A DNA stretch of 64,000 nt from Rufibacter roseolus (GCF_017916365.1 NZ_JAFMSU010000001.1:1178001-1242000); one strand, 5' to 3'. Positions 7,801-15,936 are shown, counted from the first letter of the stretch. Numbers and translations: made by a program. Notes: generated by a model not told the origin, from the sequence alone.

Positions 7801-8570
7801 GGTTGGGCAACGAGACGGAGCAGACCCGGGAGATAGAATACTACCGCGTGCGGATGGCCCGCATGATGGTGTCGCCAACCATCAACACCAGCTTCACCCA
7901 CTTCGTGAGAATGGGCATCGGGCCGTTCTATGACCGGTATGAGCTGCAGCATTACCCCGGCCGCTACGTGGATGAGATCTTCTCTGAGGAAGTCTTCGGG
8001 GTGGAGCAGTTCACAGGGGTAAGGGGCTTTTTGAACCTGCAGGCGGTGAGCACCCCGGTGAACCCGCGCATCGGGTTGAAATGGCTGAACGAGTTCTCCT
8101 ACTCCCGCCAGTTGGGCGGGGAGGGCCGCAATTTCGGGCGTATTGGCTCTGAGTTCATGTTCTACATCGGGCCAAGGCTGCCGTTCCAGCTTACGTTGGC
8201 GGCAAGGTTGGGCGGGGCTCACAACTTCGGGGATTTTCCGTTCTACCAGGCCAATACCCTGGGCGGACTCACCAACCTGCGCGGATACCGCCGCACCCGT
8301 TTTGCCGGGCGCACTTCCGTTTACCAGAACACCGAGGTGCGGGTAGAGCTCTTCAAGTTCAATGTGTATTTGTTCCCGGGCAAGTTTGGGATCATGGGTC
8401 TGGTGGACCACGGCCGCGTCTGGGCCGACGGTGATGACTCAAACAAAATACACCGCGGCGTAGGGGGCGGTATCTGGATTGACGTGCTCAAGCAGGCCGT
8501 GATCAATGCCACTTACTCAGCGGGCGAAGAAGATAAACTGTTCAACGTGAATTTTGGCTTCCTCTTTTAA
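4827..8570 (+). CDS. Outer-membrane lipoprotein: metallophosphoesterase fused to a BamA/D15-like beta-barrel
   Basis: 1247 residues from ATG 4827, chosen because it starts directly at a lipoprotein signal (MKKKYSLL...FVQAC, Cys21); an upstream TTG would add eight residues. Residues ~45-410 are a calcineurin-like phosphoesterase with all signature blocks: GDAG (54-57), GDN (88-90), GNHD (130-133), GHHP (~240) and GHEH (~326). Residues ~480-700 form a middle region with motifs recalling a protein-kinase-like fold: YTLRSVNKD near 488-495, GDWDRHEGQ at 621-629, and EDRDIAFF starting at 649. Residues ~890-1247 form an Omp85/D15-type barrel ending in Phe. The phosphoesterase would act on phosphorylated substrates at the cell envelope. 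A second barrel gene follows after 40 bases, suggesting one operon. The phosphoesterase and barrel are well supported; the kinase resemblance is inference. Confidence 0.92.
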   Translation: MKKKYSLLFLPFAIFWFVQACTTAKPYYARNVVDWQSQTPKDTSEIVYSVFLIGDAGAPLTDKPDPTLMHLKSQIDRAGERSAVVYLGDNIYHNGLPKPDAYDRKTAEARMKAQLDILKGYKGEKYMIPGNHDWGGGSGTPDGWEAVVREERFVEEYLADSNIVVGTDFFVPGNGCPGPFEVLIEEEIVLIALDSHWWLHPYDKPYGDDNPCGVTSEVDVLVQLEDIIQKNKDKNIVVVGHHPLFSNGIHGGYFTLTDHLFPLTILRKGWVLPLPIIGSIYPLARKYGGIAQDIPHPSYQAYINGLMTVFSKYDNIVYAAGHEHNLQYFKAGKLPHIVSGAGCKTQHVKNGGDALYAEKSQGYARINYYRNGEAWVEFYAKNDDDEPARLSFRMPMYAKAKPETEQIAISKEDYKDSTITTPANKAYGVGAFKKGLLGNHYRREWQTPVTIPLLDLQREKGGLVPYQKGGGKQTSSLKLRNEEGREYTLRSVNKDPSAMLPEALQRTVARDILQDQISAQHPYGALVAAKLADAAGVYHTNPKLVYIPNDPRLRQYLDEFNNTVAFLEEDADEDHSDVASLGNATNIIGTERLLERKRNDHDNQVNEQEFARARLLDMLIGDWDRHEGQWRWVETRSGEDNRTYRPVPEDRDIAFFKADGFIPWLVSRRWAVRNFQHFGKDFGDYKGLNLSALSADRTFLSSVTREQWIKLANELKASMTDQAIEEAVRQMPPEVFPLSGPEVIANLKSRRDLLPQVAEKYYLHLAEDVDISGSDKREKFEVRRISDDETEVTMRKINKEGEVSKVLYRRLFKNKETEEIRLYGLGGDDVFEVTGNTKTGPMVRIIGGEGNDSISDNSSVKGPVRKTKIYDFTGEKNQIAFGTEAEDKTEAFEDVNLYDRDNYKIPYFGPRLSIEYNVDDGLFLGGGVLYRNHKFRKQPYASEHYLRANYAFATRAYNIRYDSEFKQIFNDKLDLGVKAAIFGPQYQINFFGLGNETEQTREIEYYRVRMARMMVSPTINTSFTHFVRMGIGPFYDRYELQHYPGRYVDEIFSEEVFGVEQFTGVRGFLNLQAVSTPVNPRIGLKWLNEFSYSRQLGGEGRNFGRIGSEFMFYIGPRLPFQLTLAARLGGAHNFGDFPFYQANTLGGLTNLRGYRRTRFAGRTSVYQNTEVRVELFKFNVYLFPGKFGIMGLVDHGRVWADGDDSNKIHRGVGGGIWIDVLKQAVINATYSAGEEDKLFNVNFGFLF

Positions 8571-8610
8571 CATGTCTCTTACCACAACCACATATTGCAG
8601 CCCTGCCTCT

Positions 8611-9663
8611 ATGAAAAAGCTTTTTCTCCTGATGGGTATTTTAGGCTTGGTTTTCACAAAACAGCCGGTAAATGCCCAAGGCTTTTTCTCTGATTCTCTA
8701 AGGGCAGCCCAGGACACCACAGATGAGAAGGAACTGGCCAACCCCTCGGTGGTGGGCATGGGCAAGAGCAAGGGTATCATCATCAGGTATGAGCGGTTGC
8801 CGCGGTTTGGCATGCACTCCCGGGGGCAGCAGAGCACCGTGGAAGACGCCCGCGCCGATGTGCTCAAAAGCAACCGGTTTGAGTTTAAGGCCTATGCGCC
8901 GCTGGTAAATAACCCGCACTTTAAGCTGGTACTGGGCGGCAGTTACTTTCTGGAAGAGTTCAACTACAAAGAGCCCGAAACGCAGCAATACCCCTTGTAC
9001 CAGCGGCTGGAAGACAAGAACCTGCGTTCCCTGGACGGGCAGTTGGTCATGCTGAAACCGCTCAACTACAAGAACTACATCATCTTCCGGGTGAAAGGCG
9101 AACTCAACGGCGATTACGGCAAACATGATAACGTGAGCTTCACGCGCTACCTGAGAACTTCCATGGAGGCCATTTACGGCTGGAAGAAAAGCCGATACCT
9201 GTCTTATGGTTTAGGGGTGCAGTTGGGCTATGCTTTCGGGCGGCAGACCATTTACCCGGCTTTCCTGTACAACCGCACCTTCAACGACAAGTGGGGCGTA
9301 GAGGCGCTGTTTCCGGCCAACGTCACTTTCCGGCGCAACTTCTCAGAGAAATCCTTGCTGTACTTGGGCTACCGCATTGATGGCTCTACCTACAACATCA
9401 ACATCAACACCGAGCCTTTCAACCAATACGAGACTGTGGAGCTCCGGAAATCAGAGATCAAAGCAAGGCTCCGCTGGGACCGCGAAATTTATGACTTCAT
9501 CTGGTTCGGGCTGGAAACAGGATACCGCTACAACCACAAATTTGACTTGTACGATGGCCGCGCGCGCACTGCCAACCCCCTGATAGAAACCCACATCAAA
9601 GACGCGGTTTTCTTTAACGTGGAGCTGTTCCTGGTGCCGCCCCGCCGCTTCCTGAAACAGTAA
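8611..9663 (+). CDS. Predicted outer-membrane beta-barrel protein (DUF6268-like)
   Basis: 350 residues from the ATG at 8611, which begins a typical Sec signal peptide (MKKLFLLMGILGLVF...VNAQ); longer frames start inside the previous gene. The mature part is rich in alternating, aromatic-containing beta-strands such as RFEFKAYAPL, LVLGGSYFLEEF and YLSYGLGVQLGYAF, typical of a transmembrane barrel. The strand pattern resembles DUF6268, though that assignment is tentative. It follows the phosphoesterase-barrel gene by 40 bases, so the two are probably co-transcribed and may act together in the envelope. No substrate or channel specificity can be read. A 27-bp hairpin terminator lies downstream. 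Confidence 0.8.
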   Translation: MKKLFLLMGILGLVFTKQPVNAQGFFSDSLRAAQDTTDEKELANPSVVGMGKSKGIIIRYERLPRFGMHSRGQQSTVEDARADVLKSNRFEFKAYAPLVNNPHFKLVLGGSYFLEEFNYKEPETQQYPLYQRLEDKNLRSLDGQLVMLKPLNYKNYIIFRVKGELNGDYGKHDNVSFTRYLRTSMEAIYGWKKSRYLSYGLGVQLGYAFGRQTIYPAFLYNRTFNDKWGVEALFPANVTFRRNFSEKSLLYLGYRIDGSTYNININTEPFNQYETVELRKSEIKARLRWDREIYDFIWFGLETGYRYNHKFDLYDGRARTANPLIETHIKDAVFFNVELFLVPPRRFLKQ

Positions 9664-9670
9664 CCAATTT

Positions 9671-9706
9671 GTTTAGGGGCTGATTTACTGTAAACGGCCC
9701 CTAAAC
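9671..9706. repeat. Dispersed GTTTAGGGGCTG-type palindrome, good copy
   Basis: GTTTAGGGGC (9671-9680) pairs perfectly with GCCCCTAAAC (9697-9706) around a 16-base centre. It lies just after the stop codon of the barrel gene and before the main terminator. Confidence 0.7.
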
Positions 9707-9724
9707 GGATTTCAGCTTTGACTT

Positions 9725-9782
9725 CAACTGAAAAGCCAACGGGCCGGTATCAGAAGATACCGGCCCGTTGGCTTTTCAGTTG
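9725..9782. terminator. Bidirectional terminator between the barrel gene and ppk1
   Basis: A perfect 27-bp stem (9725-9751 with 9756-9782) closes an AGAA loop between two convergent genes. The stem is unusually long for a bacterial terminator and has AAAA/TTTT tracts inside it rather than a long T tail. Confidence 0.8.
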
Positions 9783-9808
9783 GAATAGTTCTTAAACCTG
9801 TTGCGGTC

Positions 9809-11926
9809 CTAAGTAACCGGGAACCCGGCCTGCGTGGCTTTTTCTTTCATGAGCCGGTAAGCCTCATCCTGGGCGTGCACAGACAATGATGGGTCATCAG
9901 AAACCCAGTATTGGTTATCTGAGAGACGGGCTTTCTGGTTGTCTTTCATGTGCAGATCCAGCATCTGGCGGGTTTCCTGGCGCAGCACAGGGTCATACAC
10001 GGGGAAAGCCACCTCTACCCGGCGGTTAAGGTTACGGTTCATCCAGTCTGCCGAGGCGATAAAGATTTTCTCTTCCCCGCCGTTCCCGAAGACGTAGATG
10101 CGCCCGTGCTCCAGGTACCGGTCCACGATGCTACGCACCGAGATGTTCTCGCTCAGGCCCGGCACGCCCGGAATCAGGCTGCAGATACCGCGCACCAGCA
10201 ATTCTATCTTCACACCAGCCTGGCTGGCCTCGTACAGCTGTTTGATCATGCGGCTGTCCTGCAGGGCGTTCATCTTGGCCACGATGTAGGCGGGTTTTCC
10301 GGCCCGCGCCAGTTCCATCTCGTGCCTGATGAGTTTTTCTAACCCGTCGCGCAGGTTGAAGGGTGCTACCAGTAGGTGCTCAAACGTCTGGTTCGTGTTG
10401 CCGTCCACCAGAAAGTTGAAGACCTTAGACATCTCACCCGTGAGCCGTTGGTCGGTGGTGAAGAGGGCGTGGTCAGTGTAGATGAGTGAGGTTTTCTCGT
10501 TGTAGTTGCCGGTGCTCAGGTAGGCGTACTGCACCGCCTGGCCGTCTTCCTGCCGGGTCACCAAACCAATCTTGCTGTGAACCTTGAGGTCCGGTACCCC
10601 GAATATGACATTGGCCCCGGCTTTCTCCAGTTTGCTGCCCCAGTAAATGTTTGATTCTTCGTCAAAGCGGGCTTTGAGTTCCACCACGGCAGTAACCAGC
10701 TTGCCATTCTCCGCGGCCCTGATGAGCGCCTTGGCTACCTTTGATTTATCGGCTACGCGGTACAACGTAATGCTGATGCTGGTAACGGCGGGGTCATCGG
10801 CGGCCTCTTCCAGAAAGCGGAGCACGTAGTCAAACTTCTGGTAAGGGTAATGCAACAGGAATTCCTGCTCTTTCATGGCTTCCAGCATGCTAGGGGCTTT
10901 CTCCAGCACCGGGTGGGGCAGCGGCGGTTGCGGCGCATAGTACAGGCCGGGTATCTCAAACTTGGGGAACCCAAAGAAATCACGGAAGTTGTGGAAGCGG
11001 CTACCCACCACCAGTTCATCGGTGGTGATGCCAATGTGCTCCAGCAGCGCGTGCAGCAAGGGTTCAGGGGTCTGCGGGTCGTAGAGCAGGCGGCTGGGTC
11101 TACCGGTTTCCCGTTTCTTGAGGCTTTTCTTGATTTTGGCCATTAAATTGCCCGATACCTCTTCCTCAATGTCCAGCTCGGCATCACGGGAGAGTTTCAC
11201 GGCGTAGGCCTCCACCTCGGCAAAACCGGGGAACAGCTCAGGCAAGCCCACCCTGATCACATCGTCCAGGAGCATGACGTAGTGCTCGCCCTGCTCCACG
11301 GGCAATTTTACAAAACGGCTCCCGTGTTTTTGGGTAGGAATCTCCAGAATAGCGTATTGCTCCGGCTCCTCCTGCGCTTTTGGTTTCAGGCGCACAATAA
11401 GGTACACGGTCTGGTCTTTAAGGAACAGCGGGCTGGGGTTGGCGCTGAAGATGATGGGTGCCAAAAGTGGCTTTATGGTACGCCGGAAATAGTCCAGCGC
11501 CATGTCGCGCTGCCCGTCTGTGCACTCGGTCTCGTCAATGAGGTGGATGTGCTCGCGGCGGAGCTCCGGCAGGATCTCGGTCCGGAAAACCTGCCCAAAT
11601 TCCTGCTGCTGGCGTGATACCTCGGCAATGATCTCCGCTAATTCCGGCAGGGGATCGTCTTCCAGTTTCTCGCGGGTCTTTTTCTTTAGCTTGGCCAGGC
11701 GGCGCATGGTGGCCACCCGCACCTTGAAGTATTCGTCAAGGTTGGAGGAGAAAATAGCCAGGAAATTCAGGCGCTCCAGCAGGGGCACCCGCGGGTCTTT
11801 GGCTTCCTGCAGCACGCGGTAGTTGAACGCAAGCCAACTCAGCTCGCGGCTTATCTGCGGAACTTCATGAACCAGGGATTTCTCCTGCGAAGGTTTAGTA
11901 GGGTCTGTATTGTCTTTTGCCGCCAT
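9809..11926 (-). CDS. ppk1: Polyphosphate kinase 1
   Basis: 705 residues, the usual length for PPK1. The enzyme reversibly moves the gamma-phosphate of ATP onto inorganic polyphosphate, at the inner face of the membrane. The N-terminal domain begins ISRELSWLAFNYRVL (~25-39), with the conserved IFSSNLDEYFKVRVA at ~58-72. The two phospholipase D-like C-terminal domains carry the autophosphorylated His450 (PDLKVHSK) and the second conserved His607 (YLEHGRIYVFGNG). It ends 35 bases from the sixA-like gene upstream of it on the same strand, so the two are probably one operon, linking polyphosphate synthesis to a phosphohistidine phosphatase. No regulatory site was recognised. Confidence 0.97.
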   Translation of the reverse strand: MAAKDNTDPTKPSQEKSLVHEVPQISRELSWLAFNYRVLQEAKDPRVPLLERLNFLAIFSSNLDEYFKVRVATMRRLAKLKKKTREKLEDDPLPELAEIIAEVSRQQQEFGQVFRTEILPELRREHIHLIDETECTDGQRDMALDYFRRTIKPLLAPIIFSANPSPLFLKDQTVYLIVRLKPKAQEEPEQYAILEIPTQKHGSRFVKLPVEQGEHYVMLLDDVIRVGLPELFPGFAEVEAYAVKLSRDAELDIEEEVSGNLMAKIKKSLKKRETGRPSRLLYDPQTPEPLLHALLEHIGITTDELVVGSRFHNFRDFFGFPKFEIPGLYYAPQPPLPHPVLEKAPSMLEAMKEQEFLLHYPYQKFDYVLRFLEEAADDPAVTSISITLYRVADKSKVAKALIRAAENGKLVTAVVELKARFDEESNIYWGSKLEKAGANVIFGVPDLKVHSKIGLVTRQEDGQAVQYAYLSTGNYNEKTSLIYTDHALFTTDQRLTGEMSKVFNFLVDGNTNQTFEHLLVAPFNLRDGLEKLIRHEMELARAGKPAYIVAKMNALQDSRMIKQLYEASQAGVKIELLVRGICSLIPGVPGLSENISVRSIVDRYLEHGRIYVFGNGGEEKIFIASADWMNRNLNRRVEVAFPVYDPVLRQETRQMLDLHMKDNQKARLSDNQYWVSDDPSLSVHAQDEAYRLMKEKATQAGFPVT

Positions 11927-11961
11927 TCAGGTGGGGATATGCAGGGCAGAACTGGCCCGCG

Positions 11962-12459
11962 TTAGCGATAGTTTTTTGGAAAGTCGAAGAAAAGGAGCTT
12001 GGCGTTGTCTCTGGAGATTTGGCCCCAGTGGCTGCAGTCAAAGCTGAGACCCACAATGCCAGCCGTGGGAATATTGGCGATGCTTTTGTCTGGGCTGAGC
12101 TGATTGGCCAGTTCGGTGAACGCGGGGTTGTGCCCCACCACCATCACGTGGTTGTATTCATCGGGCAGAGACTGGACAAAGATGAGCAGGTCCTCAGAAG
12201 AGATAAGGTAGAGCTCTTCCTGCACCCCAATCTTGTCTGGCGCGAAATTCAGTTCCTTGGCCACCAGCGATGCGGTGGTGATGGCCCTTACCGCGGAACT
12301 GGAGACAACCAGGTCCAGCTTTATTTCCCGTTCCAGCAGCTCCTGTCCTATGAGGGGCGCATCTGTGCGGCCTCTTTTGTTCAGAGGACGGTCATGGTCA
12401 CTCAGTTCCTCGTACTTCCAACTGGATTTGGCGTGGCGTAACAGATATAGCGTTTTCAT
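11962..12459 (-). CDS. sixA: SixA-like phosphohistidine phosphatase (histidine phosphatase superfamily)
   Basis: 165 residues from the ATG at 12459; a longer frame adds 17 residues without family resemblance. The start MKTLYLLRHAKSSW holds the RH motif of the superfamily, whose His becomes phosphorylated in catalysis. VVSSAVRAITTA and VVGHNPAF (second catalytic His) complete the active site. SixA proteins remove phosphate from histidine residues, for example on phosphotransfer domains, though related members act on small molecules. It sits 35 bases upstream of ppk1 on the same strand. A strong hairpin at 12471-12513 lies immediately before its start codon. Confidence 0.88.
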   Translation of the reverse strand: MKTLYLLRHAKSSWKYEELSDHDRPLNKRGRTDAPLIGQELLEREIKLDLVVSSSAVRAITTASLVAKELNFAPDKIGVQEELYLISSEDLLIFVQSLPDEYNHVMVVGHNPAFTELANQLSPDKSIANIPTAGIVGLSFDCSHWGQISRDNAKLLFFDFPKNYR

Positions 12460-12470
12460 ATGGCATACAT

Positions 12471-12513
12471 AACATGAAAGCCACAACTGTGGGGCAGCTG
12501 CGGCTTTCATGTT
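12471..12513 (-). promoter_or_regulatory. Strong hairpin in the sixA leader (attenuator or hflX terminator)
   Basis: AACATGAAAGCC (12471-12482) pairs with GGCTTTCATGTT (12502-12513), and an inner stem leads to a 5-base loop. The two inner A-C mismatches of the plus strand become G-U pairs in minus-strand RNA, so the fold is fully paired only in the direction of hflX-sixA-ppk1 transcription. No T run follows. It begins about 12 bases upstream of the sixA start codon. Confidence 0.5.
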
Positions 12514-12615
12514 TACTGTTTACGCCTGAAAATAGTTGTCTTTACAAGTATGCCACGGCGCCTGTTTCTGGGTTCATTTCTGGCTTGTTTTGCCTGAAAG
12601 GGCCCCTAAACGGGT

Positions 12616-13815
12616 TTACCCTTCCTGAGGTGTATTATGCGGGTAACGCTCAAAATGGATCTTGGACACCTGCTCCAGCAAGACCTGGCGCAACTCATCA
12701 ATATTGGCCCGGTTTGTGGCCGAGATAAAGATAGCTGGGGTGTGCTGCTTGGCCATGTAAGACGATCTCAGGTCGTTGATGTCCGGTAGGGCGTCCGGGT
12801 GCTCTTCCTTCAGTTCCTGCTCTCGCTGCTGCAGGTACAGGTCGGTTTTGTTGAAGACCAGGATCACCGGCTTGTCCGCAGAATGGATGTCTTTCAAGGT
12901 ATCATTCACCACCCCAATGTGCTCCTCAAACGAGGGATGCGACACATCCACCACGTGCAGCAGCAGGTCAGACTCCCTGATCTCGTCCAGGGTGGACTTG
13001 AAGCTCTCAATGAGTTTGGTGGGCAGTTTCCTGATGAACCCAACCGTGTCTGAGAGCAGCAACGGGATGTTCTCAATCACCATCTTGCGCACCGTGGCAT
13101 CTACCGTGGCAAACAGCTTGTTCTCGGCGAAGACATCGGCTTTGGTGAGCAGGTTCATGATGGTGGATTTGCCCACGTTGGTGTACCCTACCAAAGACAC
13201 GCGCACAATGCCCGAGCGGGACTTACGCTGCTCATAGTTCTGCTTCTCAAACTTCTCCAGCCTTTCTTTGAGCAAAGAGATCTTGTCCCGCACAATCCGT
13301 CTATCGGTCTCAATCTCCGTCTCACCAGGTCCGCGCATGGCCACGCCCCCGCCTTTCTGGCGGCTTAAGTGGGTCCACATGTTGGTAAGGCGGGGCAGCA
13401 GGTAGCGGTACTGGGCCAGTTCCACCTGCGCCCGGGCGGTGGCAGTCTGGGCCCGTAGCGCGAAGATGTCCAGGATGAGCAAACTGCGGTCAATGATCTT
13501 CACCTCCAGCTCGCGCTCCAGGTTGCGCACCTGCGAAGGGGAGAGATCATCGTCAAAAATGACCATGTCTACCTTGTGCTCTTTCACATAGGCGATAATC
13601 TCCTCCAGTTTGCCCTTGCCCACGTAGGTTTTGGAGTCTGGTTTGTCCAGTTTCTGCACAAAGCGTTTGAGGGATTTGGCGCCTACGGTCTCGGTGAGGA
13701 ACGCGAGTTCATCCAGGTATTCTTTGGTTTTTTCATCGGTCTGCCGGTATTCAGGTACGGCCACCAGCACGGCGGTTTCCTGTTCTTTGGCAGTGATATG
13801 GAGTTGGTTTTTCAT
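12616..13815 (-). CDS. hflX: GTPase HflX
   Basis: 399 residues, normal for HflX, a GTPase that binds the 50S subunit and splits stalled or stress-inactivated 70S ribosomes. The N-terminal nucleotide-binding-like domain (~10-190) holds KTYVGKGKLEEI and FDDDLSPSQVRNLE, then the glycine-rich GGVAMRGPGETEIETDRR segment (~157-173). The G domain has G1 GYTNVGKST (210-218), G3 DTVGF and G4 NKTD. It lies nine bases downstream of a membrane cytochrome c gene on the same strand and probably shares its transcript. Confidence 0.97.
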   Translation of the reverse strand: MKNQLHITAKEQETAVLVAVPEYRQTDEKTKEYLDELAFLTETVGAKSLKRFVQKLDKPDSKTYVGKGKLEEIIAYVKEHKVDMVIFDDDLSPSQVRNLERELEVKIIDRSLLILDIFALRAQTATARAQVELAQYRYLLPRLTNMWTHLSRQKGGGVAMRGPGETEIETDRRIVRDKISLLKERLEKFEKQNYEQRKSRSGIVRVSLVGYTNVGKSTIMNLLTKADVFAENKLFATVDATVRKMVIENIPLLLSDTVGFIRKLPTKLIESFKSTLDEIRESDLLLHVVDVSHPSFEEHIGVVNDTLKDIHSADKPVILVFNKTDLYLQQREQELKEEHPDALPDINDLRSSYMAKQHTPAIFISATNRANIDELRQVLLEQVSKIHFERYPHNTPQEG

Positions 13816-13824
13816 GTAGTACGG

Positions 13825-14523
13825 TTACTTTTTAAGCAAAGTGGAATAGAGCGCCAGCGTCTCCATCTCCTGCTCAGAGAGCTGGGAGCTGTAGCCCGGC
13901 ATAAGGCCGCGGCCGTTGGCGATGACTTCCCGGCGTTCTTCCACGGTAAGGGTGCTCTGTTGCAGATTGGTGGCGCCGCTGGCTTCCTTCTGGCCATCTA
14001 CTCCGTGGCAGTTGGCGCACAGGGCGGTGTAAATGGCCTTGGTGTTTTCCAGCTGCGTTCCCTCCAGTTGGGCTAAAATAGGATTGCTGGCCTTTCCCGG
14101 GTCTGGGGAGGCAGTACCTACTTTTCCGTTGGGGGAAACGGCCACGGCTTCGCCTTTATCAGGACGCATTTTCAGGCTTTTAGTTTCGGCCACACCGTAG
14201 ACATACAGGAAAATGAGTACTCCTACGGAGGTCAGGAGTTTGCTGTGCCTTCTGATGCCCACAATGGAAAACGGAATGGCGGCCAGCACCAGCACCACTT
14301 TGACCAGCAGCCAGGTGGGCAGCGGCCCGTTGTATTGGATCATTAGATAGCCTCCGCTGACCAGAATGAGCGTACCGGTCACTATGTCCAGCATTTTGGT
14401 GGAGGTGCGGGTTTTGTTCAGGGTCTCGTGTTTGCCGGTGAAAAGCAGGAACGCCTTTATCAGAAACAGGATCAGGAACAGTACTACTACCAGAACATGG
14501 ATGTGCAAAGAAGCGGTGCTCAC
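13825..14523 (-). CDS. Membrane protein with a C-terminal cytochrome c domain
   Basis: 232 residues. Four membrane segments lie at ~7-28, ~45-64, ~70-90 and ~97-113, in a layout like small SirB2-type integral membrane proteins. A Pro/Gly-rich linker (~120-150) leads to a class I cytochrome c domain with haem attachment CANCH (169-173) and a likely distal ligand Met208 in GLMPGY. The haem domain should face the periplasm and carry electrons, but no partner oxidase lies nearby. It is nine bases upstream of hflX on the same strand and divergent from the glycosyltransferase. The exact redox partner cannot be inferred. Confidence 0.88.
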   Translation of the reverse strand: MSTASLHIHVLVVVLFLILFLIKAFLLFTGKHETLNKTRTSTKMLDIVTGTLILVSGGYLMIQYNGPLPTWLLVKVVLVLAAIPFSIVGIRRHSKLLTSVGVLIFLYVYGVAETKSLKMRPDKGEAVAVSPNGKVGTASPDPGKASNPILAQLEGTQLENTKAIYTALCANCHGVDGQKEASGATNLQQSTLTVEERREVIANGRGLMPGYSSQLSEQEMETLALYSTLLKK

Positions 14524-14643
14524 GGTGGTATAAATTGGTAACTGAGGCTTGGTTTACGTGCAAAGTAAGTACAATGGCGCTGAAAACCGATTAACCCCCG
14601 GCAGATTCTGTCCGTAGGAGCGGGTTGCTGCCAAATCTGCTGC

Positions 14644-14651
14644 TATCTTTG
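14644..14651 (+). promoter_or_regulatory. -7 box (TATCTTTG) of the glycosyltransferase gene
   Basis: Exact TAnnTTTG match 21 bases before the ATG at 14673. A TTG at 14625-14627 lies 16 bases upstream, slightly closer than the usual spacing. Confidence 0.55.
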
Positions 14652-14672
14652 TCTTTTGCTTTATTGTACCCC

Positions 14673-15797
14673 ATGCGTATTGCCATTGTTATCAACAAGT
14701 CCTGGAATATCTTCAATTTTCGCCTTAGTTTGGTCAAAGCCCTGTTGGCGGCCGGACATGAAGTTGTAGCCATCGCCCCCGAAGACGCCTATTCCGCCAA
14801 GCTGGTGGTTGAGGGTTGCCAATTCGTTCCACTACCTATGGAGAGCAAAGGCACCAACCCGTTCAAAGACATGCTGCTGGTGCGCAAATTCCTGAAGGCC
14901 TATAAAAGCGCGAAGCCCGACGTGATTCTGCAATACACCATCAAACCCAACATCTACGGCTCTATTGCGGCGCACCTGGCGGGGATTCCCACCATCAACA
15001 ACGTGTCTGGCCTGGGAACGGTGTTCATTGTGCAGAACCTGGTCTCTAAGATTGCCATGGCCCTGTACCGGTTCTCGTTCCAGTTCCCGGCCAAGGTGTT
15101 TTTCCAGAACTCAGATGACAAAGCGCTTTTCCTGGACCGCAAACTGGTTCGCGAGTCCATCACCGAGGTAATCCCCGGCTCTGGCATTGATACCAAACGC
15201 TACCTGCCGGCCCCTGAATTCAAACGCCAGCATCCGTTCGTGTTCCTGATGGTTTCCCGAGCGCTCTACGAGAAAGGCCTGGTGGAATACGTAGAAGCGA
15301 GCAAAATCCTCAAAGCCAAATACCCCGAGGTCCGCATCCAACTGCTGGGCGCCATTGACGAGGAAGGCAACATCGGGATCAAGCGTACCCTGGTGGAGCA
15401 ATGGGCCGCTGAAGGCTGGCTCGAATACTTGGGTACCTCAGACAACGTGGCCAGCGTAGTTCACGGCGCTGATTGCGTAGTGCTGCCGTCTTACCGCGAG
15501 GGCACGCCGCGTACCCTGCTGGAGGCCGCCTCCATGGCCAAACCCATCGTCACCACCAACGTGCCCGGCTGCAAAGAAACCGTGATTGACGGCTACAACG
15601 GCTATCTCTGCGAGGTCCGCAACGGCACCGATCTGGCCGCCAAAATGGAGCAAGTGTATCTGTTATCAAATCCAGAGTTGCAGACCATGGGCCAAAACAG
15701 CCGCCGCTTGGCTGAAGAAAAATTCGATGAGAAGTTCGTGATTGACCGCTATTTTGCGGCCATTGAAGGAGCAACCGGTAAAATAGCCAGGAAGTAA
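14673..15797 (+). CDS. Family 4 glycosyltransferase
   Basis: 374 residues from ATG 14673, the start of a typical GT-B fold (MRIAIVINKSWNIFNFRLSL). An earlier in-frame start would lie before the -7 box at 14644. The donor-binding half contains the E-x7-E pattern of GT4 enzymes in SYREGTPRTLLEAASMAKPIV, preceded by VSRALYEKGL. The VSGLGTVF segment in the acceptor half resembles PglA/Cap1E-like GalNAc or galactose transferases that extend undecaprenyl-linked sugars at the cytoplasmic face. A rfbC gene follows 139 bases downstream on the same strand, so both probably serve surface polysaccharide synthesis. The sugar specificity is inference. Confidence 0.9.
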   Translation: MRIAIVINKSWNIFNFRLSLVKALLAAGHEVVAIAPEDAYSAKLVVEGCQFVPLPMESKGTNPFKDMLLVRKFLKAYKSAKPDVILQYTIKPNIYGSIAAHLAGIPTINNVSGLGTVFIVQNLVSKIAMALYRFSFQFPAKVFFQNSDDKALFLDRKLVRESITEVIPGSGIDTKRYLPAPEFKRQHPFVFLMVSRALYEKGLVEYVEASKILKAKYPEVRIQLLGAIDEEGNIGIKRTLVEQWAAEGWLEYLGTSDNVASVVHGADCVVLPSYREGTPRTLLEAASMAKPIVTTNVPGCKETVIDGYNGYLCEVRNGTDLAAKMEQVYLLSNPELQTMGQNSRRLAEEKFDEKFVIDRYFAAIEGATGKIARK

Positions 15798-15936
15798 ATT
15801 TGTAGATTTGAAGATGGGCGGATTTGAAGATTAAGGTTCAGGTTTCCTATACTTCACTCTGCTCATAGATTGAGGATTTAATCCAAACCTAAACCACTTT
15901 CTATAACTCAAAAGATATCTACTTTAAGACATAAAC

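Noticed and set aside
7398-8411. 337-codon minus-strand frame opposite the barrel domain
   Set aside because: Same reasoning: it mirrors the barrel-coding frame and has no protein signature.
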